A stretch of DNA of 64,000 nt from Rossellomorea aquimaris (GTDB lineage Bacteria > Bacillota > Bacilli > Bacillales > Bacillaceae_B): NCBI RefSeq assembly GCF_008180865.1, contig NZ_VTEX01000001.1, positions 643,261-707,260 on the forward strand, given 5' to 3'. A program made the position numbers and the translations under genes. This document shows, piece after piece, positions 27,236-36,583 of the stretch (the first letter of the stretch is position 1; each line of letters begins with the position of its first letter). Under the pieces are notes generated by a model. That model worked only from the letters and a program-made list of their open reading frames with translations. It had not been told where the DNA came from and did no database searches.

Positions 27236-28510
27236 ATGACAGCCATAAATGAAGTAGTAAAAAAGAAACAGGGGTACACGCTACATATCGTTCAAACGGA
27301 TAAGTATAAAACCAACAGTCTGATTTTGAAAATGAAAGCTCCTTTAGATCAAGAAACAGTGACCTTACGCGGATTACTCCCTCATGTGATGCAAAGCAGT
27401 ACAAAGACCTATCCGAGTACAACGGAATTAAGATCATACCTGGATGAATTATATGGTGCTAACTTTTTCACGGATTTAGGTAAAAAAGGTGAGTACCACG
27501 TGGTCAGCATGTCCGTGGAAATCGCCAACGAAAAGTTTTTAAGGGACTCAGAGCCTTTACTTCAAAAAGGAATAGAATTTTTAGCAGATGTCCTGCAAAA
27601 TCCTCATATTGAAAATAACGAATTCGATAAGAAAACGGTCGAGAAAGAAAAACGAAACCAGAAGGTAAGAATACAGGCAGTATATGACGATAAAATGCGC
27701 TACGCTAATTCCCGGCTTGTAGAAGAAATGTGTAAGGGAGAGCGTTTTGCCCTTCATGTTAATGGCATTAGTGAAGAAGTTGAGTCCATAACGGCCAAGA
27801 GTTTGTATGAATATTATCAAAAAGTCATGAATGAAGATCAATTCGATCTTTATGTCATCGGCGATGTAGATGTTGTGGAAGTTGAAAAACTGTGTGATCA
27901 ACTCCTCCAATTAAAGGAACGTACCCCTCTCGAAGTCGATTCATCGGAAGTGGAGCAAAAGGAAAGGGAAAACGTCGTGAAAGAAAAGCAGGATGTGAAG
28001 CAAGGTAAGCTTAATATGGGCTACCGGACTCATACACAATATGGCGATGATGATTACTTTGCCCTTCAGGTGTTCAATGGAATATTCGGTGGATTTTCTC
28101 ATTCTAAATTGTTCATAAATGTGAGGGAAAAAGCGAGCTTAGCCTACTATGCAGCAAGTAGACTGGAAAGTCATAAAGGATTATTGATGGTTATGTCCGG
28201 AATAGAATTTGAGAAATATGATCAAGCAGTCGGAATCATCAATGATCAACTGCAAGCCATGAAGGATGGAGACTTTACGGATGGTGAAATCGAACAAACG
28301 AAAGCGGTCATCCGCAATCAACTGCTTGAAACCATTGATACGTCCCGTGGTTTAGTTGAGGTACTATATCATAATGCAGTCGCACATGAAGAAATTGATT
28401 TAAAACACTGGCTTGAAGAAATAGAGAAGACGACGAAAGAAGACATCGTGAAAGCAGCAAATAAAGTTGAGCTTGATACCATCTACTTTTTAACAGGAAT
28501 GGAGGGATAA
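27236..28510 (+). CDS. ymfF: M16 family protein YmfF (non-catalytic partner)
   Basis: A 424-residue M16-like protein. The zinc motif HxxEH is absent from the N-terminal domain (the corresponding region reads LRGLLPHVMQSSTKTYPS), while the C-terminal GGFSHSKLFINVREKASLAYY is conserved. M16 enzymes often pair an active and an inactive chain, and ymfH two bases downstream encodes the active one. The ATG follows AAGGAGGACGGTACG. It is similar in layout to YmfF of B. subtilis. Confidence 0.92.
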   Translation: MTAINEVVKKKQGYTLHIVQTDKYKTNSLILKMKAPLDQETVTLRGLLPHVMQSSTKTYPSTTELRSYLDELYGANFFTDLGKKGEYHVVSMSVEIANEKFLRDSEPLLQKGIEFLADVLQNPHIENNEFDKKTVEKEKRNQKVRIQAVYDDKMRYANSRLVEEMCKGERFALHVNGISEEVESITAKSLYEYYQKVMNEDQFDLYVIGDVDVVEVEKLCDQLLQLKERTPLEVDSSEVEQKERENVVKEKQDVKQGKLNMGYRTHTQYGDDDYFALQVFNGIFGGFSHSKLFINVREKASLAYYAASRLESHKGLLMVMSGIEFEKYDQAVGIINDQLQAMKDGDFTDGEIEQTKAVIRNQLLETIDTSRGLVEVLYHNAVAHEEIDLKHWLEEIEKTTKEDIVKAANKVELDTIYFLTGMEG

Positions 28511-28512
28511 AT

Positions 28513-29802
28513 ATGAAGAAAATTTCCTTCGATCAACTACAGGAAAACTTATTTTATGAAAAAATGTCTAATGGATTGGACGTCTATATTCTCCCGAAAA
28601 AAGGATTTAATAAGACATATGCCACATTCACGACGAAGTACGGAAGCATTGACAATCATTTTGTTCCACTGAACGAAGAAGAATTCGTTAAGGTTCCAGA
28701 TGGAATCGCCCACTTCCTGGAGCATAAATTGTTTGAAAAGGAAGACGGGGATGTATTCCAGCAATTCAGCCGCCAGGGTGCGTCGGCTAATGCTTTCACA
28801 TCCTTTACACGAACGGCTTATCTATTTTCAAGTACTACCAATGTAGAACGTAATTTAGAAACCTTAATAGATTTTGTTCAAGACCCGTATTTTACAGAAA
28901 AGACCGTGGAAAAAGAAAAGGGAATCATCGGACAGGAAATCACCATGTATGATGATAACCCTGACTGGCGATTATACTTTGGTGTGATTCAGAATATGTA
29001 CAAAAATCACCCTGTGAAGATTGATATAGCAGGAACGATTGAGTCCATCACACCAATCACGAAAGATATGTTATATCAGTGCTATAACACTTTCTACCAC
29101 CCAAGCAATATGCTCCTCTTTGTAGTGGGATCTGTAGACCCAGATCAAATCATGAATCAGATCCGTTCGAATCAGGAAAAGAAGGATTATGAAAAAATGC
29201 CTGAGATAAAGCGGAGATTTGATGATGAACCAGAAACGGTTGCTGAGAAGAAGCAGGTCCTTAAGATGAATGTGCAAAGCCCTAAGTGCCTGGTAGGCCT
29301 TAAAGCGCCTGAACCGCATCAGCAAGGCAAGGAAATGCTAAGACAAGAGCTTTCGATGAACGTTTTCCTGGATATGTTATTTGGTAAAAGTTCAAAATAT
29401 TATTCTGAACTATACAATGATGGATTGATTGATGAAACATTCCACTATGATTATACACAGGAAAATGGCTTTGGATTCCTTACCGTCGGTGGGGATACGG
29501 AAAAGCCGGATATCCTTGCCGAGAAGGTACAATCGCTGCTACTTAAAGCCAAAGAACAATCTCTCTTTACAGAAGAGGGTTTAGAAAGAACGAAGAAAAA
29601 GAAGATTGGTGCGTTTTTACGTGCCATTAATTCTCCTGAGTTTATTGCAAATCAATTCACACGCTATGCTTTTAACGAAATGGATCTTTTTGAGGTTGTA
29701 CCTACACTTGAATCATTGAAGTATGATGATATACAAACCGTTGCCAGTACCATTATCAGTGAAGAGCGCTTTACGGTGTGTCAGGTAGTACCAAAATCAT
29801 AA
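28513..29802 (+). CDS. ymfH: M16 zinc peptidase YmfH
   Basis: A 429-residue peptidase with an intact inverted zinc motif HFLEH at 67-71 and the downstream KGIIGQEITMYDDNPDWR glutamate region. It is the probable catalytic partner of YmfF, encoded two bases upstream. The substrate is unknown; homologous pairs (AlbE/AlbF) act in peptide export and processing. The ATG follows a GGAGGGATAA site at the end of ymfF. The C-terminus ends FTVCQVVPKS. Confidence 0.93.
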   Translation: MKKISFDQLQENLFYEKMSNGLDVYILPKKGFNKTYATFTTKYGSIDNHFVPLNEEEFVKVPDGIAHFLEHKLFEKEDGDVFQQFSRQGASANAFTSFTRTAYLFSSTTNVERNLETLIDFVQDPYFTEKTVEKEKGIIGQEITMYDDNPDWRLYFGVIQNMYKNHPVKIDIAGTIESITPITKDMLYQCYNTFYHPSNMLLFVVGSVDPDQIMNQIRSNQEKKDYEKMPEIKRRFDDEPETVAEKKQVLKMNVQSPKCLVGLKAPEPHQQGKEMLRQELSMNVFLDMLFGKSSKYYSELYNDGLIDETFHYDYTQENGFGFLTVGGDTEKPDILAEKVQSLLLKAKEQSLFTEEGLERTKKKKIGAFLRAINSPEFIANQFTRYAFNEMDLFEVVPTLESLKYDDIQTVASTIISEERFTVCQVVPKS

Positions 29803-29863
29803 AATCGGAGGGAGCTGCTCTAGGGTAGTTCCTCTCTTTATGTGGACATTGAGGTGGAAACAG

Positions 29864-30580
29864 ATGAAATATGCTTTAATAACAGGGGCTTCAGGGGGAA
29901 TTGGAAGCAGCACGGCCTTAAGCTTGGCAGAAGAGGGATGGAATTTATATTTACATTATCATACGAATGAAAAAGCCATAACAGACCTGATTCATAAGGT
30001 TGAAAAACTTGGGGTGGAGGCAATTCCCATTCGGGCGAACCTTGCACTCCCGAAAGAAGTCGGGAGTCTAGTAAACAGTATCTTCCAACTTGATGCCATT
30101 ATTTATAGTAGTGGGAATTCAAGCTGGGGAATGTTTCAAGATCAGACTGAAGAAGAGGTGGACTATTTGATTAACGTTCATGTGAAAAGTCCTTTACTTC
30201 TCATTCAAAAGTTATTGCCAAAACTGATAGATCGTAAGGGAAGCATTGTAATGGTAAGCTCCATTTGGGGACAAATAGGCGGAGCGTGTGAGGTCGTTTA
30301 TTCAACTGTAAAGGGGGCGCAGCTGGCATTTGTGAAATCATTGAGTAAGGAGCTTGCTCTAAGCGGGGTAAGAATCAATGCAATTGCTCCAGGAGCAGTT
30401 GATACATCGATGATGGGTTCGTTTTCTGAAGGGGAACTAGAAGCTCTAAGGGAGGAAATTCCAATGGGTCGTTTTGCTCAGGCGGATGAAGTTTCCGACT
30501 CGATTCAATTTCTCACTTCCCCCAAATCCTCTTATATAACTGGTCAAACCATCTCCATCAATGGTGGGTGGCATACATGA
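29864..30580 (+). CDS. ymfI: Short-chain dehydrogenase/reductase YmfI
   Basis: An SDR of 238 residues with the cofactor motif TGASGGIGSS near 7-16, SSIWGQIG with the catalytic Ser, and Tyr-Lys in YSTVKGAQ. The closing TSPKSSYITGQTISINGGWH is typical of the FabG-like class. The substrate is unknown. The ATG at 29864 follows GAGGTGGAAACAG; an in-frame upstream codon at 29840 lacks a site. It has the usual ymfH-ymfI-ymfJ order. Confidence 0.92.
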   Translation: MKYALITGASGGIGSSTALSLAEEGWNLYLHYHTNEKAITDLIHKVEKLGVEAIPIRANLALPKEVGSLVNSIFQLDAIIYSSGNSSWGMFQDQTEEEVDYLINVHVKSPLLLIQKLLPKLIDRKGSIVMVSSIWGQIGGACEVVYSTVKGAQLAFVKSLSKELALSGVRINAIAPGAVDTSMMGSFSEGELEALREEIPMGRFAQADEVSDSIQFLTSPKSSYITGQTISINGGWHT

Positions 30581-30669
30581 AAAAGTTTTTTAGTCCAAGG
30601 ATTAAGGCGAATAATTTTTCCTCCTGGATACAAACTAAGGTTGTATTTCAATAAAGGAGGTCATGACAA

Positions 30670-30927
30670 ATGTCTGTATTAGATAACTGGTCTGATTGGA
30701 AAAACTTCTTAGGTGACCGTCTTCACCAGGCTCAACATGGTGGAATGGAAAATGAAACGGTTTCTGACTTAGCTTACCAAATTGGTGACTACTTAGCGAA
30801 TCAAGTCGAAGCTAAGAACGATCAGGAAAAAGTGTTAGCGGATTTATGGTCTGTCGCTTCTCCTGAAGAACAACATGCCATTGCGAACATGATGGTTAAA
30901 CTTGTTAATAACAATGGTACTCGTTAA
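30670..30927 (+). CDS. ymfJ: DUF3243 family protein YmfJ
   Basis: An 85-residue DUF3243 protein, MSVLDNWSDWKNFLGDRLHQ, predicted mostly helical and cytosolic. Function is unknown and it is conserved at this locus in Bacillus. The ATG follows AAAGGAGGTCATGACAA. A good terminator ends the transcript immediately after the stop. Confidence 0.92.
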   Translation: MSVLDNWSDWKNFLGDRLHQAQHGGMENETVSDLAYQIGDYLANQVEAKNDQEKVLADLWSVASPEEQHAIANMMVKLVNNNGTR

Positions 30928-30955
30928 GGAGAGGGATTTTTTCCTCTCCTTTTTC
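30926..30955 (+). terminator. Terminator after ymfJ
   Basis: AAGGAGAGG pairs with CCTCTCCTT around GATTTTTT, followed by TTTTC; it overlaps the stop codon by two bases. Confidence 0.9.
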
Positions 30956-31196
30956 TTATATATATATTTCTAAAAGAATCACTAGATACAGAAGTCATTC
31001 TTCGGGTGAAGTCTATACTTCTTTACTATAAACAGCTTATGAGGTATAAAATGAGAAATTGTACATATTTATGTAGGTTTTGCTTTTCTATTACCGGAAA
31101 ATCATTTATTATAATACCTAGATGTTTAAATAATCTTTCCGAATTATGTCGTTTTTTATCGAATTGAAATGTCACAGTTTTTTCAGGAGGGAACCA

Positions 31197-31988
31197 ATGG
31201 AACGCAAAGAATGGTATTTAGAATATGAAATTCAAAAAAATCGTCCAGGCCTCTTAGGTGATATTTCCTCGTTATTAGGAATGCTTTCTATAAATATAGT
31301 GACGATAAATGGTGTAGATGAAGGCAGGAGGGGAATGCTTCTTCTTGCTAACAATGATGAACAGATAGCAAGGCTTGAGTCCATCTTACAAACGATGGAT
31401 ACGATTAATGTTACAAAGCTCCGGGAGCCGAAATTACGGGATCGCCTTGCCGTTCGTCACGGCCGTTATATTCAGCGAGATGCCGATGACAAGAAAACGT
31501 TTCGGTTTGTTCGTGATGAGCTGGGTTTATTGGTGGATTTTATGGCTGAGCTATTTAAGCAAGAGGGACATAAGCTTGTTGGGATCAGAGGGATGCCCCG
31601 GGTAGGGAAGACCGAATCCATCGTGGCATCAAGCGTATGTGCAAATAAGAAATGGCTCTTTGTCTCTTCTACCTTATTAAAGCAGACAATAAGAAGCAAG
31701 CTGATTGAAGACGAGTATTCATCTGAAAATCTATTTATAATTGACGGTATCGTTTCAACTCGCCGTGCGAGTGAAAAGCATTGGCAACTAGTAAGGGAAA
31801 TCATGAGATTGCCTGCTGTGAAAGTAATCGAACATCCTGACGTATTCGTTCAAAACTCTGAATATTCACTTGAAGATTTTGATTATATCATTGAACTTAG
31901 AAACGATCCTGATGAAGAAATTACATATGAATTAGTAGAACAAAATAATCTATTTCAAAATTCCGATTTTGGAGGTTTTGATTTTTAA
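31197..31988 (+). CDS. ymfK: DUF3388 family protein YmfK
   Basis: A 263-residue protein with an N-terminal ACT-like regulatory segment (EYEIQKNRPGLLGDISSLLGMLSIN split as in ACT domains, about 7-70). A DUF3388 region carries a P-loop-like GMPRVGKTES near residue 131. The role is unknown. The ATG at 31197 follows CAGGAGGGAACCA; an upstream codon at 31146 lacks a site. RodZ follows 19 bases downstream, so it may share that message. Confidence 0.9.
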   Translation: MERKEWYLEYEIQKNRPGLLGDISSLLGMLSINIVTINGVDEGRRGMLLLANNDEQIARLESILQTMDTINVTKLREPKLRDRLAVRHGRYIQRDADDKKTFRFVRDELGLLVDFMAELFKQEGHKLVGIRGMPRVGKTESIVASSVCANKKWLFVSSTLLKQTIRSKLIEDEYSSENLFIIDGIVSTRRASEKHWQLVREIMRLPAVKVIEHPDVFVQNSEYSLEDFDYIIELRNDPDEEITYELVEQNNLFQNSDFGGFDF

Positions 31989-32007
31989 TATTGGAAGGTG
32001 TTAAGTG

Positions 32008-32910
32008 GTGACGGAATTAGGAAATCGTTTAAAGGAAGCCCGTGAAGCTAAAGGTTACAGCCTCGATGATTTACAAAGAATGACAAAAATTCAAAAACGC
32101 TATTTGATTGGGATTGAAGAAGGCTCGTATGACGCGATGCCCGGGAAGTTCTATGTGCGTGCATTTATTAAACAGTATTGTGAAGCGGTCGGTCTTCCTC
32201 CTGAAATGATTTTCGAGGAACATAAGGAAGAAATTCCGACAACCTATGAAGATGAGATACCGGTTTCCCTCTCCAGGGTTCAGTCAAGAAAGTCTGTATC
32301 AGAAAGCTCTACCAAGGTATTTGACTTCGTGCCCAAACTGCTTATAGCCCTGTTCGTTATTGGTGCCTTGATTGCCGTATGGGTATTCTGGCAGGGGAAA
32401 GTGGGGGATAAAGGCCCTGAGGCACAGCCTTCAGAGAATCAGGAGCAAGTCGCTGTAGATGAAAACCAGACGGCTGAAAGTGAAGAGCCTGAAGAAGAAA
32501 CCAAAGAAACAGAAGAAACAGGGGAAAATAAACCTTCAGAAGATGAAAATGCCAAGGAAGAAAAAGAACAAAAACCAGAACAATCATTAGAGGCTGTTAA
32601 TACTTCAGATTATAAAACAACCTATGAATTGAAAAATACAGAAGAGTTCAAGCTGCAGTTGGCGGCTGAGGGAGACACTTGGGTGAAAGTCTTTAACACC
32701 GACGAGCAAGTATTGTTTGAAGGATTACTAAAACAGGGTAATAAAAAGGACTTTGACTTTTCCAGTGAGAAACAGGCATACCTCATCATAGGGGATGCTT
32801 CAAACACGGATATAAGTGTGAATGGCAAACAACTTGAGTATAAAATTTCTGCAACGGATGTCGTAAGACAGGATATCATCATTAACTATGAAACTAAAGC
32901 GACACAATAA
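32008..32910 (+). CDS. rodZ: Cytoskeletal protein RodZ (YmfM)
   Basis: RodZ links MreB to the membrane in cell-shape control. The 300 residues hold an N-terminal helix-turn-helix (LGNRLKEAREAKGYSLDDLQ, then a FYVRAFIKQY segment), one membrane helix at about 108-128, an acidic Glu-rich extracellular linker (about 140-195) and a C-terminal DUF4115 beta domain. The GTG at 32008 is seven bases from GGAAGGTG; the GTG at 32005 is also possible. It precedes pgsA, as in B. subtilis. Confidence 0.92.
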   Translation: MTELGNRLKEAREAKGYSLDDLQRMTKIQKRYLIGIEEGSYDAMPGKFYVRAFIKQYCEAVGLPPEMIFEEHKEEIPTTYEDEIPVSLSRVQSRKSVSESSTKVFDFVPKLLIALFVIGALIAVWVFWQGKVGDKGPEAQPSENQEQVAVDENQTAESEEPEEETKETEETGENKPSEDENAKEEKEQKPEQSLEAVNTSDYKTTYELKNTEEFKLQLAAEGDTWVKVFNTDEQVLFEGLLKQGNKKDFDFSSEKQAYLIIGDASNTDISVNGKQLEYKISATDVVRQDIIINYETKATQ

Positions 32911-32918
32911 TTGAGATG

Positions 32919-32944
32919 AAAGGAGTTTTAATAACTCCTTTTTC
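32919..32944 (+). terminator. Terminator after rodZ
   Basis: AAAGGAGTT pairs with AACTCCTTT around TTAAT, followed by TTC. Confidence 0.85.
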
Positions 32945-32991
32945 TTACATACTATAGCTAGAACGTGTTTTTAAGTATTGGAGGTAGAAAG

Positions 32992-33570
32992 GTGAACTTA
33001 CCTAATAAGATTACAGTTTCAAGGATATTTTTAATTCCATTATTTTTAATCATTATGCTTGCACCGCTAAACTGGGGTGACATGATGTTTCTTGGGGCAG
33101 AAATGCCGGTCAAGCACTTTGTGGGAGCTTTGATATTCATCATTGCGGCAACAACCGATTGGGTAGACGGTTATTATGCACGAAAGCTTGACCTCGTGAC
33201 GAACCTTGGGAAGTTTTTAGATCCATTGGCGGACAAATTGCTTGTATCCGCTGCATTAATTGTTCTGGTTGAGCTTGGTCTTGCCCCGTCATGGATTGTC
33301 ATTATCATCATCAGCCGTGAGTTTGCGGTAACAGGTCTTCGCCTTGTGTTAGCTGGAGAAGGGGAAGTGGTTGCTGCGGGTCAACTTGGAAAGATCAAAA
33401 CATGGGCACAGATCATCGCTATTTCAGCGCTGCTTCTGCATAATGCCATTTTCGAACTGATCAATTTGCCATTTGCGACCATTGCTCTCTGGGTGGCTAT
33501 GTTCTTTACCATTTGGTCTGGATGGGACTATTTCAAACATAACAAAAAAGCATTTGTAAATTCGAAATAA
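32992..33570 (+). CDS. pgsA: CDP-diacylglycerol-glycerol-3-phosphate 3-phosphatidyltransferase
   Basis: PgsA makes phosphatidylglycerophosphate from CDP-diacylglycerol and is an essential membrane enzyme. The 192 residues show the CDP-alcohol phosphotransferase motif DWVDGYYAR with the following GKFLDPLADK (DGxxAR-x8-G-x3-D-x3-D). Five or so membrane segments are present. The GTG at 32992 follows GGAGGTAGAAAG and gives MNLPNKITVSRIFLIP, the family start; the longer frame from 32965 was rejected. Confidence 0.96.
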   Translation: MNLPNKITVSRIFLIPLFLIIMLAPLNWGDMMFLGAEMPVKHFVGALIFIIAATTDWVDGYYARKLDLVTNLGKFLDPLADKLLVSAALIVLVELGLAPSWIVIIIISREFAVTGLRLVLAGEGEVVAAGQLGKIKTWAQIIAISALLLHNAIFELINLPFATIALWVAMFFTIWSGWDYFKHNKKAFVNSK

Positions 33571-33581
33571 AACGCTTGAAC

Positions 33582-33618
33582 AAGGGGGTTGATTCTACTG
33601 GAATCATCCCCTTCTTTA
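33582..33618 (+). terminator. Terminator after pgsA
   Basis: AAGGGG-TTGATTC pairs with GAATCA-CCCCTT around TACTG, followed by CTTT. Confidence 0.8.
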
Positions 33619-33642
33619 CATTGATGACAGGGGGAATTTAGG

Positions 33643-34881
33643 ATGAATGCAGAAATTATAGCGGTTGGATCAGAACTACTATTAGGTCAAATCGTCAATT
33701 CCAATGCTCAATTCATTTCAGAGCAGCTGGCTGAAATGGGGGTGAATGTCTACTACCACACTAGTGTTGGTGACAATCCAGAGCGGTTGCAACATGCGAT
33801 TTCAGTAGCTCAAGAAAGAGCAGACTTGTTGATTTTCACTGGTGGACTTGGACCGACCAAGGATGATTTGACGAAAGAGACCATTGCGAAGTCATTAGGT
33901 ACAACTTTGACCATGGACCAAGATGCATTGGAATCAATTAAAAGCTATTTTAAAAAAGTCGACCGGGAGATGACCCCCAATAATGAAAAACAGGCACTCA
34001 TATTAGCCGGATCTCAGGTGTTGAAGAATGAGAACGGTATGGCTCCCGGCATGCTATTGAAAAAAGATGGTAAAGCATACATGCTTTTACCCGGGCCTCC
34101 ATCTGAAATGAAACCGATGTTCAATACTTACGGCAAACTGGCCATCCAAAAATTATTGAAGAAGAAAGAAATTATCCATTCCCGGGTCCTGCGCTTTTTC
34201 GGCATTGGGGAAGCTCAGTTGGAAACAGAATTAGAAGATCTGATTGATCAACAAACCAATCCAACCATTGCCCCACTGGCTGGTGACGGAGAAGTTACAC
34301 TGAGGTTGACGGCCAAACACGAATCGAAAGATGCTGCCATCACCCTTTTGGATGAGTTAGAAATTGAGATTATGAATATTGCAGGAGATTACTTCTACGG
34401 TTACGATCAGGATTCTCTCGTTGAGGTGGGATTCAAATTATTAAAAGAGAGAGGTTTCACACTTTCCTGTGCAGAGAGTTTAACCGGGGGCCTCTTTCAA
34501 GCTCAATTAGCGTCATTACCAGGTACATCCTCCATCCTGAATGGCGGGGTGATTTGTTACCAGGATGAGGTCAAGAAGAAGGTACTCTCTGTGAAAGAAA
34601 GTACACTTAAACAGCATACATCAGTAAGCGAAAAGTGTGCACAAGAGCTTGCAAAAAACGTAAGAGAACTTTTATCATCGGATATCGGAATCAGTTTTAC
34701 TGGTGTGGCGGGTCCCGGATCACACGAAGGGCAACCTGCAGGAACCGTTTGGATTGGACTTTCCATGAAAGATCAACCAACTAAAACGTTTCTATTAAAT
34801 CTTGGCGGCGGACGTAATGCTAACCGAATGAGAACGACAAAATACGGTTGGTATTATTTGATTAAAGAATTGAGTAAGTAA
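33643..34881 (+). CDS. cinA: CinA-family competence/damage-inducible protein
   Basis: A 412-residue protein with an N-terminal MoCF/COG1058 domain ([38 protein letters not shown]). A C-terminal CinA deamidase-like domain ([35 protein letters not shown]) acts in pyridine-nucleotide recycling in the family. It sits just before recA, the classic cinA-recA arrangement. The ATG follows AGGGGGAATTTAGG. A weak G-U-rich hairpin with T run (about 34892-34926) may terminate it. Confidence 0.95.
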   Translation: MNAEIIAVGSELLLGQIVNSNAQFISEQLAEMGVNVYYHTSVGDNPERLQHAISVAQERADLLIFTGGLGPTKDDLTKETIAKSLGTTLTMDQDALESIKSYFKKVDREMTPNNEKQALILAGSQVLKNENGMAPGMLLKKDGKAYMLLPGPPSEMKPMFNTYGKLAIQKLLKKKEIIHSRVLRFFGIGEAQLETELEDLIDQQTNPTIAPLAGDGEVTLRLTAKHESKDAAITLLDELEIEIMNIAGDYFYGYDQDSLVEVGFKLLKERGFTLSCAESLTGGLFQAQLASLPGTSSILNGGVICYQDEVKKKVLSVKESTLKQHTSVSEKCAQELAKNVRELLSSDIGISFTGVAGPGSHEGQPAGTVWIGLSMKDQPTKTFLLNLGGGRNANRMRTTKYGWYYLIKELSK

Positions 34882-34972
34882 GGATAGATTGGCTGTCTTC
34901 TGATAGGTGGAGGGCAGTTTTTTTATTGTTCAATCGCACCAAATTCAATCCAAATCACCTATAGAAAAAAAC

Positions 34973-34986
34973 CGAATGAATGTTCG
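34973..34986 (+). promoter_or_regulatory. LexA (SOS) box of recA
   Basis: CGAATGAATGTTCG matches the Bacillus LexA consensus CGAAC-n4-GTTCG with a single substitution (C5 to T). It lies ten bases before the recA -35. Confidence 0.85.
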
Positions 34987-34995
34987 ATTTTTTTC

Positions 34996-35024
34996 TTGTT
35001 TTCTATTATAAAAACGTTTATAGT
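34996..35024 (+). promoter_or_regulatory. recA sigma-A promoter
   Basis: TTGTTT, 17 bases, TATAGT, situated just downstream of the LexA box and 74 bases before the start codon. Confidence 0.7.
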
Positions 35025-35097
35025 ATAGATAGGTTGGATTTGAGACAAGCTTATAAGTTGTCTATTTCAAGTTCTATATTCAAAGGAGGAAGATTTT

Positions 35098-36135
35098 GTG
35101 AGCGATCGTAAAGCAGCCTTAGATATGGCGTTAAAACAAATAGAAAAGCAATTCGGTAAAGGCTCTATCATGAAGCTTGGGGAGCAAACTGATAGAAAGA
35201 TAGTAACATGTCCAAGTGGTTCACTGGCATTGGACGCAGCTCTTGGAGTTGGCGGATATCCCCGCGGTAGAATCATTGAGGTATATGGTCCGGAATCATC
35301 CGGTAAAACAACAGTAGCACTTCATGCCATTGCAGAAGTCCAGGCTCAAGGTGGTCAGGCGGCATTCATCGATGCAGAGCACGCACTTGATCCTGAATAT
35401 GCACAAAAGCTTGGGGTAAACATAGATGAATTATTACTTTCTCAACCGGACACAGGTGAACAGGCACTGGAAATTGCTGAAGCGCTAGTACGTAGTGGGG
35501 CAGTGGACGCCATCGTTATCGACTCTGTTGCAGCACTTGTACCGAAAGCGGAAATCGAGGGTGAGATGGGAGATGCTCACGTAGGTCTTCAAGCCCGTTT
35601 AATGTCACAGGCTCTTCGTAAGCTTTCAGGTGCTATCAACAAATCGAAGACCATCGCGATTTTCATTAACCAAATCCGTGAAAAGGTCGGAGTCATGTTT
35701 GGAAATCCTGAGACGACTCCTGGTGGGCGCGCACTGAAATTCTATTCTTCTGTACGTTTGGAAGTCCGTCGTGCAGAAACACTTAAGCAAGGAAATGAAA
35801 TGGTAGGGAACAAAACGAAGATTAAAGTCGTGAAGAATAAAGTAGCTCCTCCTTTCCGTGTAGCGGAAGTAGATATCATGTACGGTGAGGGAATTTCTAA
35901 AGAAGGTGAAATCGTCGATCTTGGATCTGAGCTTGATATTGTTCAGAAGAGCGGTGCCTGGTACTCTTATAACGAAGAGCGCTTAGGTCAAGGTCGTGAG
36001 AATGCGAAGATTTTCCTTAAAGAAAATCCGGAAATCCGCAGCGAAATCATGCTGAAAATCCGTGATCATTACGGATTGGATACAGGTCGAGCTGAGACCG
36101 ATGATCAAAGTGAATTAAGTCTTTTAGAAGACTAA
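35098..36135 (+). CDS. recA: Recombinase RecA
   Basis: RecA catalyses strand exchange and triggers LexA autocleavage. It is 345 residues with Walker A GPESSGKT at 64-71, the IVIDSVAAL Walker B and the [17 protein letters not shown]2-side segment. The acidic tail [11 protein letters not shown] is typical. The GTG start follows AAAGGAGGAAGATTTT. The SOS box and promoter upstream indicate DNA-damage induction. Confidence 0.99.
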   Translation: MSDRKAALDMALKQIEKQFGKGSIMKLGEQTDRKIVTCPSGSLALDAALGVGGYPRGRIIEVYGPESSGKTTVALHAIAEVQAQGGQAAFIDAEHALDPEYAQKLGVNIDELLLSQPDTGEQALEIAEALVRSGAVDAIVIDSVAALVPKAEIEGEMGDAHVGLQARLMSQALRKLSGAINKSKTIAIFINQIREKVGVMFGNPETTPGGRALKFYSSVRLEVRRAETLKQGNEMVGNKTKIKVVKNKVAPPFRVAEVDIMYGEGISKEGEIVDLGSELDIVQKSGAWYSYNEERLGQGRENAKIFLKENPEIRSEIMLKIRDHYGLDTGRAETDDQSELSLLED

Positions 36136-36143
36136 CCATAATG

Positions 36144-36178
36144 AAGAGAAGCAGCCATTTTCGGTGTGCTTCTCTTTA
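36144..36178 (+). terminator. Terminator after recA
   Basis: AAGAGAAGCA pairs with TGCTTCTCTT around a 13-base loop, followed by TATT. The following gap to rny (about 400 bases) is AT-rich with only the rny promoter recognisable. Confidence 0.85.
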
Positions 36179-36421
36179 TTATGTATGATAAGCTATTATT
36201 TGGTAGAAAATAGTAATGGTGTTTTTCTCTAATGATAATCGCTTATAGTTAAGAGAAGCATGTGAATAATCGTTTTCTGATGTAAATTTCTAAATTCAAC
36301 AAAAAGTTTTCAAATAGATGGATGGTGTCAAAAAAACATCCATAACCCCATAGTGACAGTGTCAATTTATGTCGATTGGAAAAAATCCCTTGAGAAATCT
36401 AGTGATAGAGGGCTCTACCCC

Positions 36422-36450
36422 TTGACAATAAATTTTCAGAGATTTAAAAT
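36422..36450 (+). promoter_or_regulatory. rny sigma-A promoter
   Basis: Consensus -35 TTGACA, exact 17-base spacing and -10 TAAAAT, 134 bases before rny. Confidence 0.78.
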
Positions 36451-36583
36451 TAACATGTATATTTTACAAATTTTTCGAATGAATATTTGAAAGCCTAGCG
36501 CTGTATATTTTGTTCTTTTGAGCAATGTACAAGCCGACATGTAAAAGACATGATGACAGTTCATAGCAAGAGGAGGTGAAATA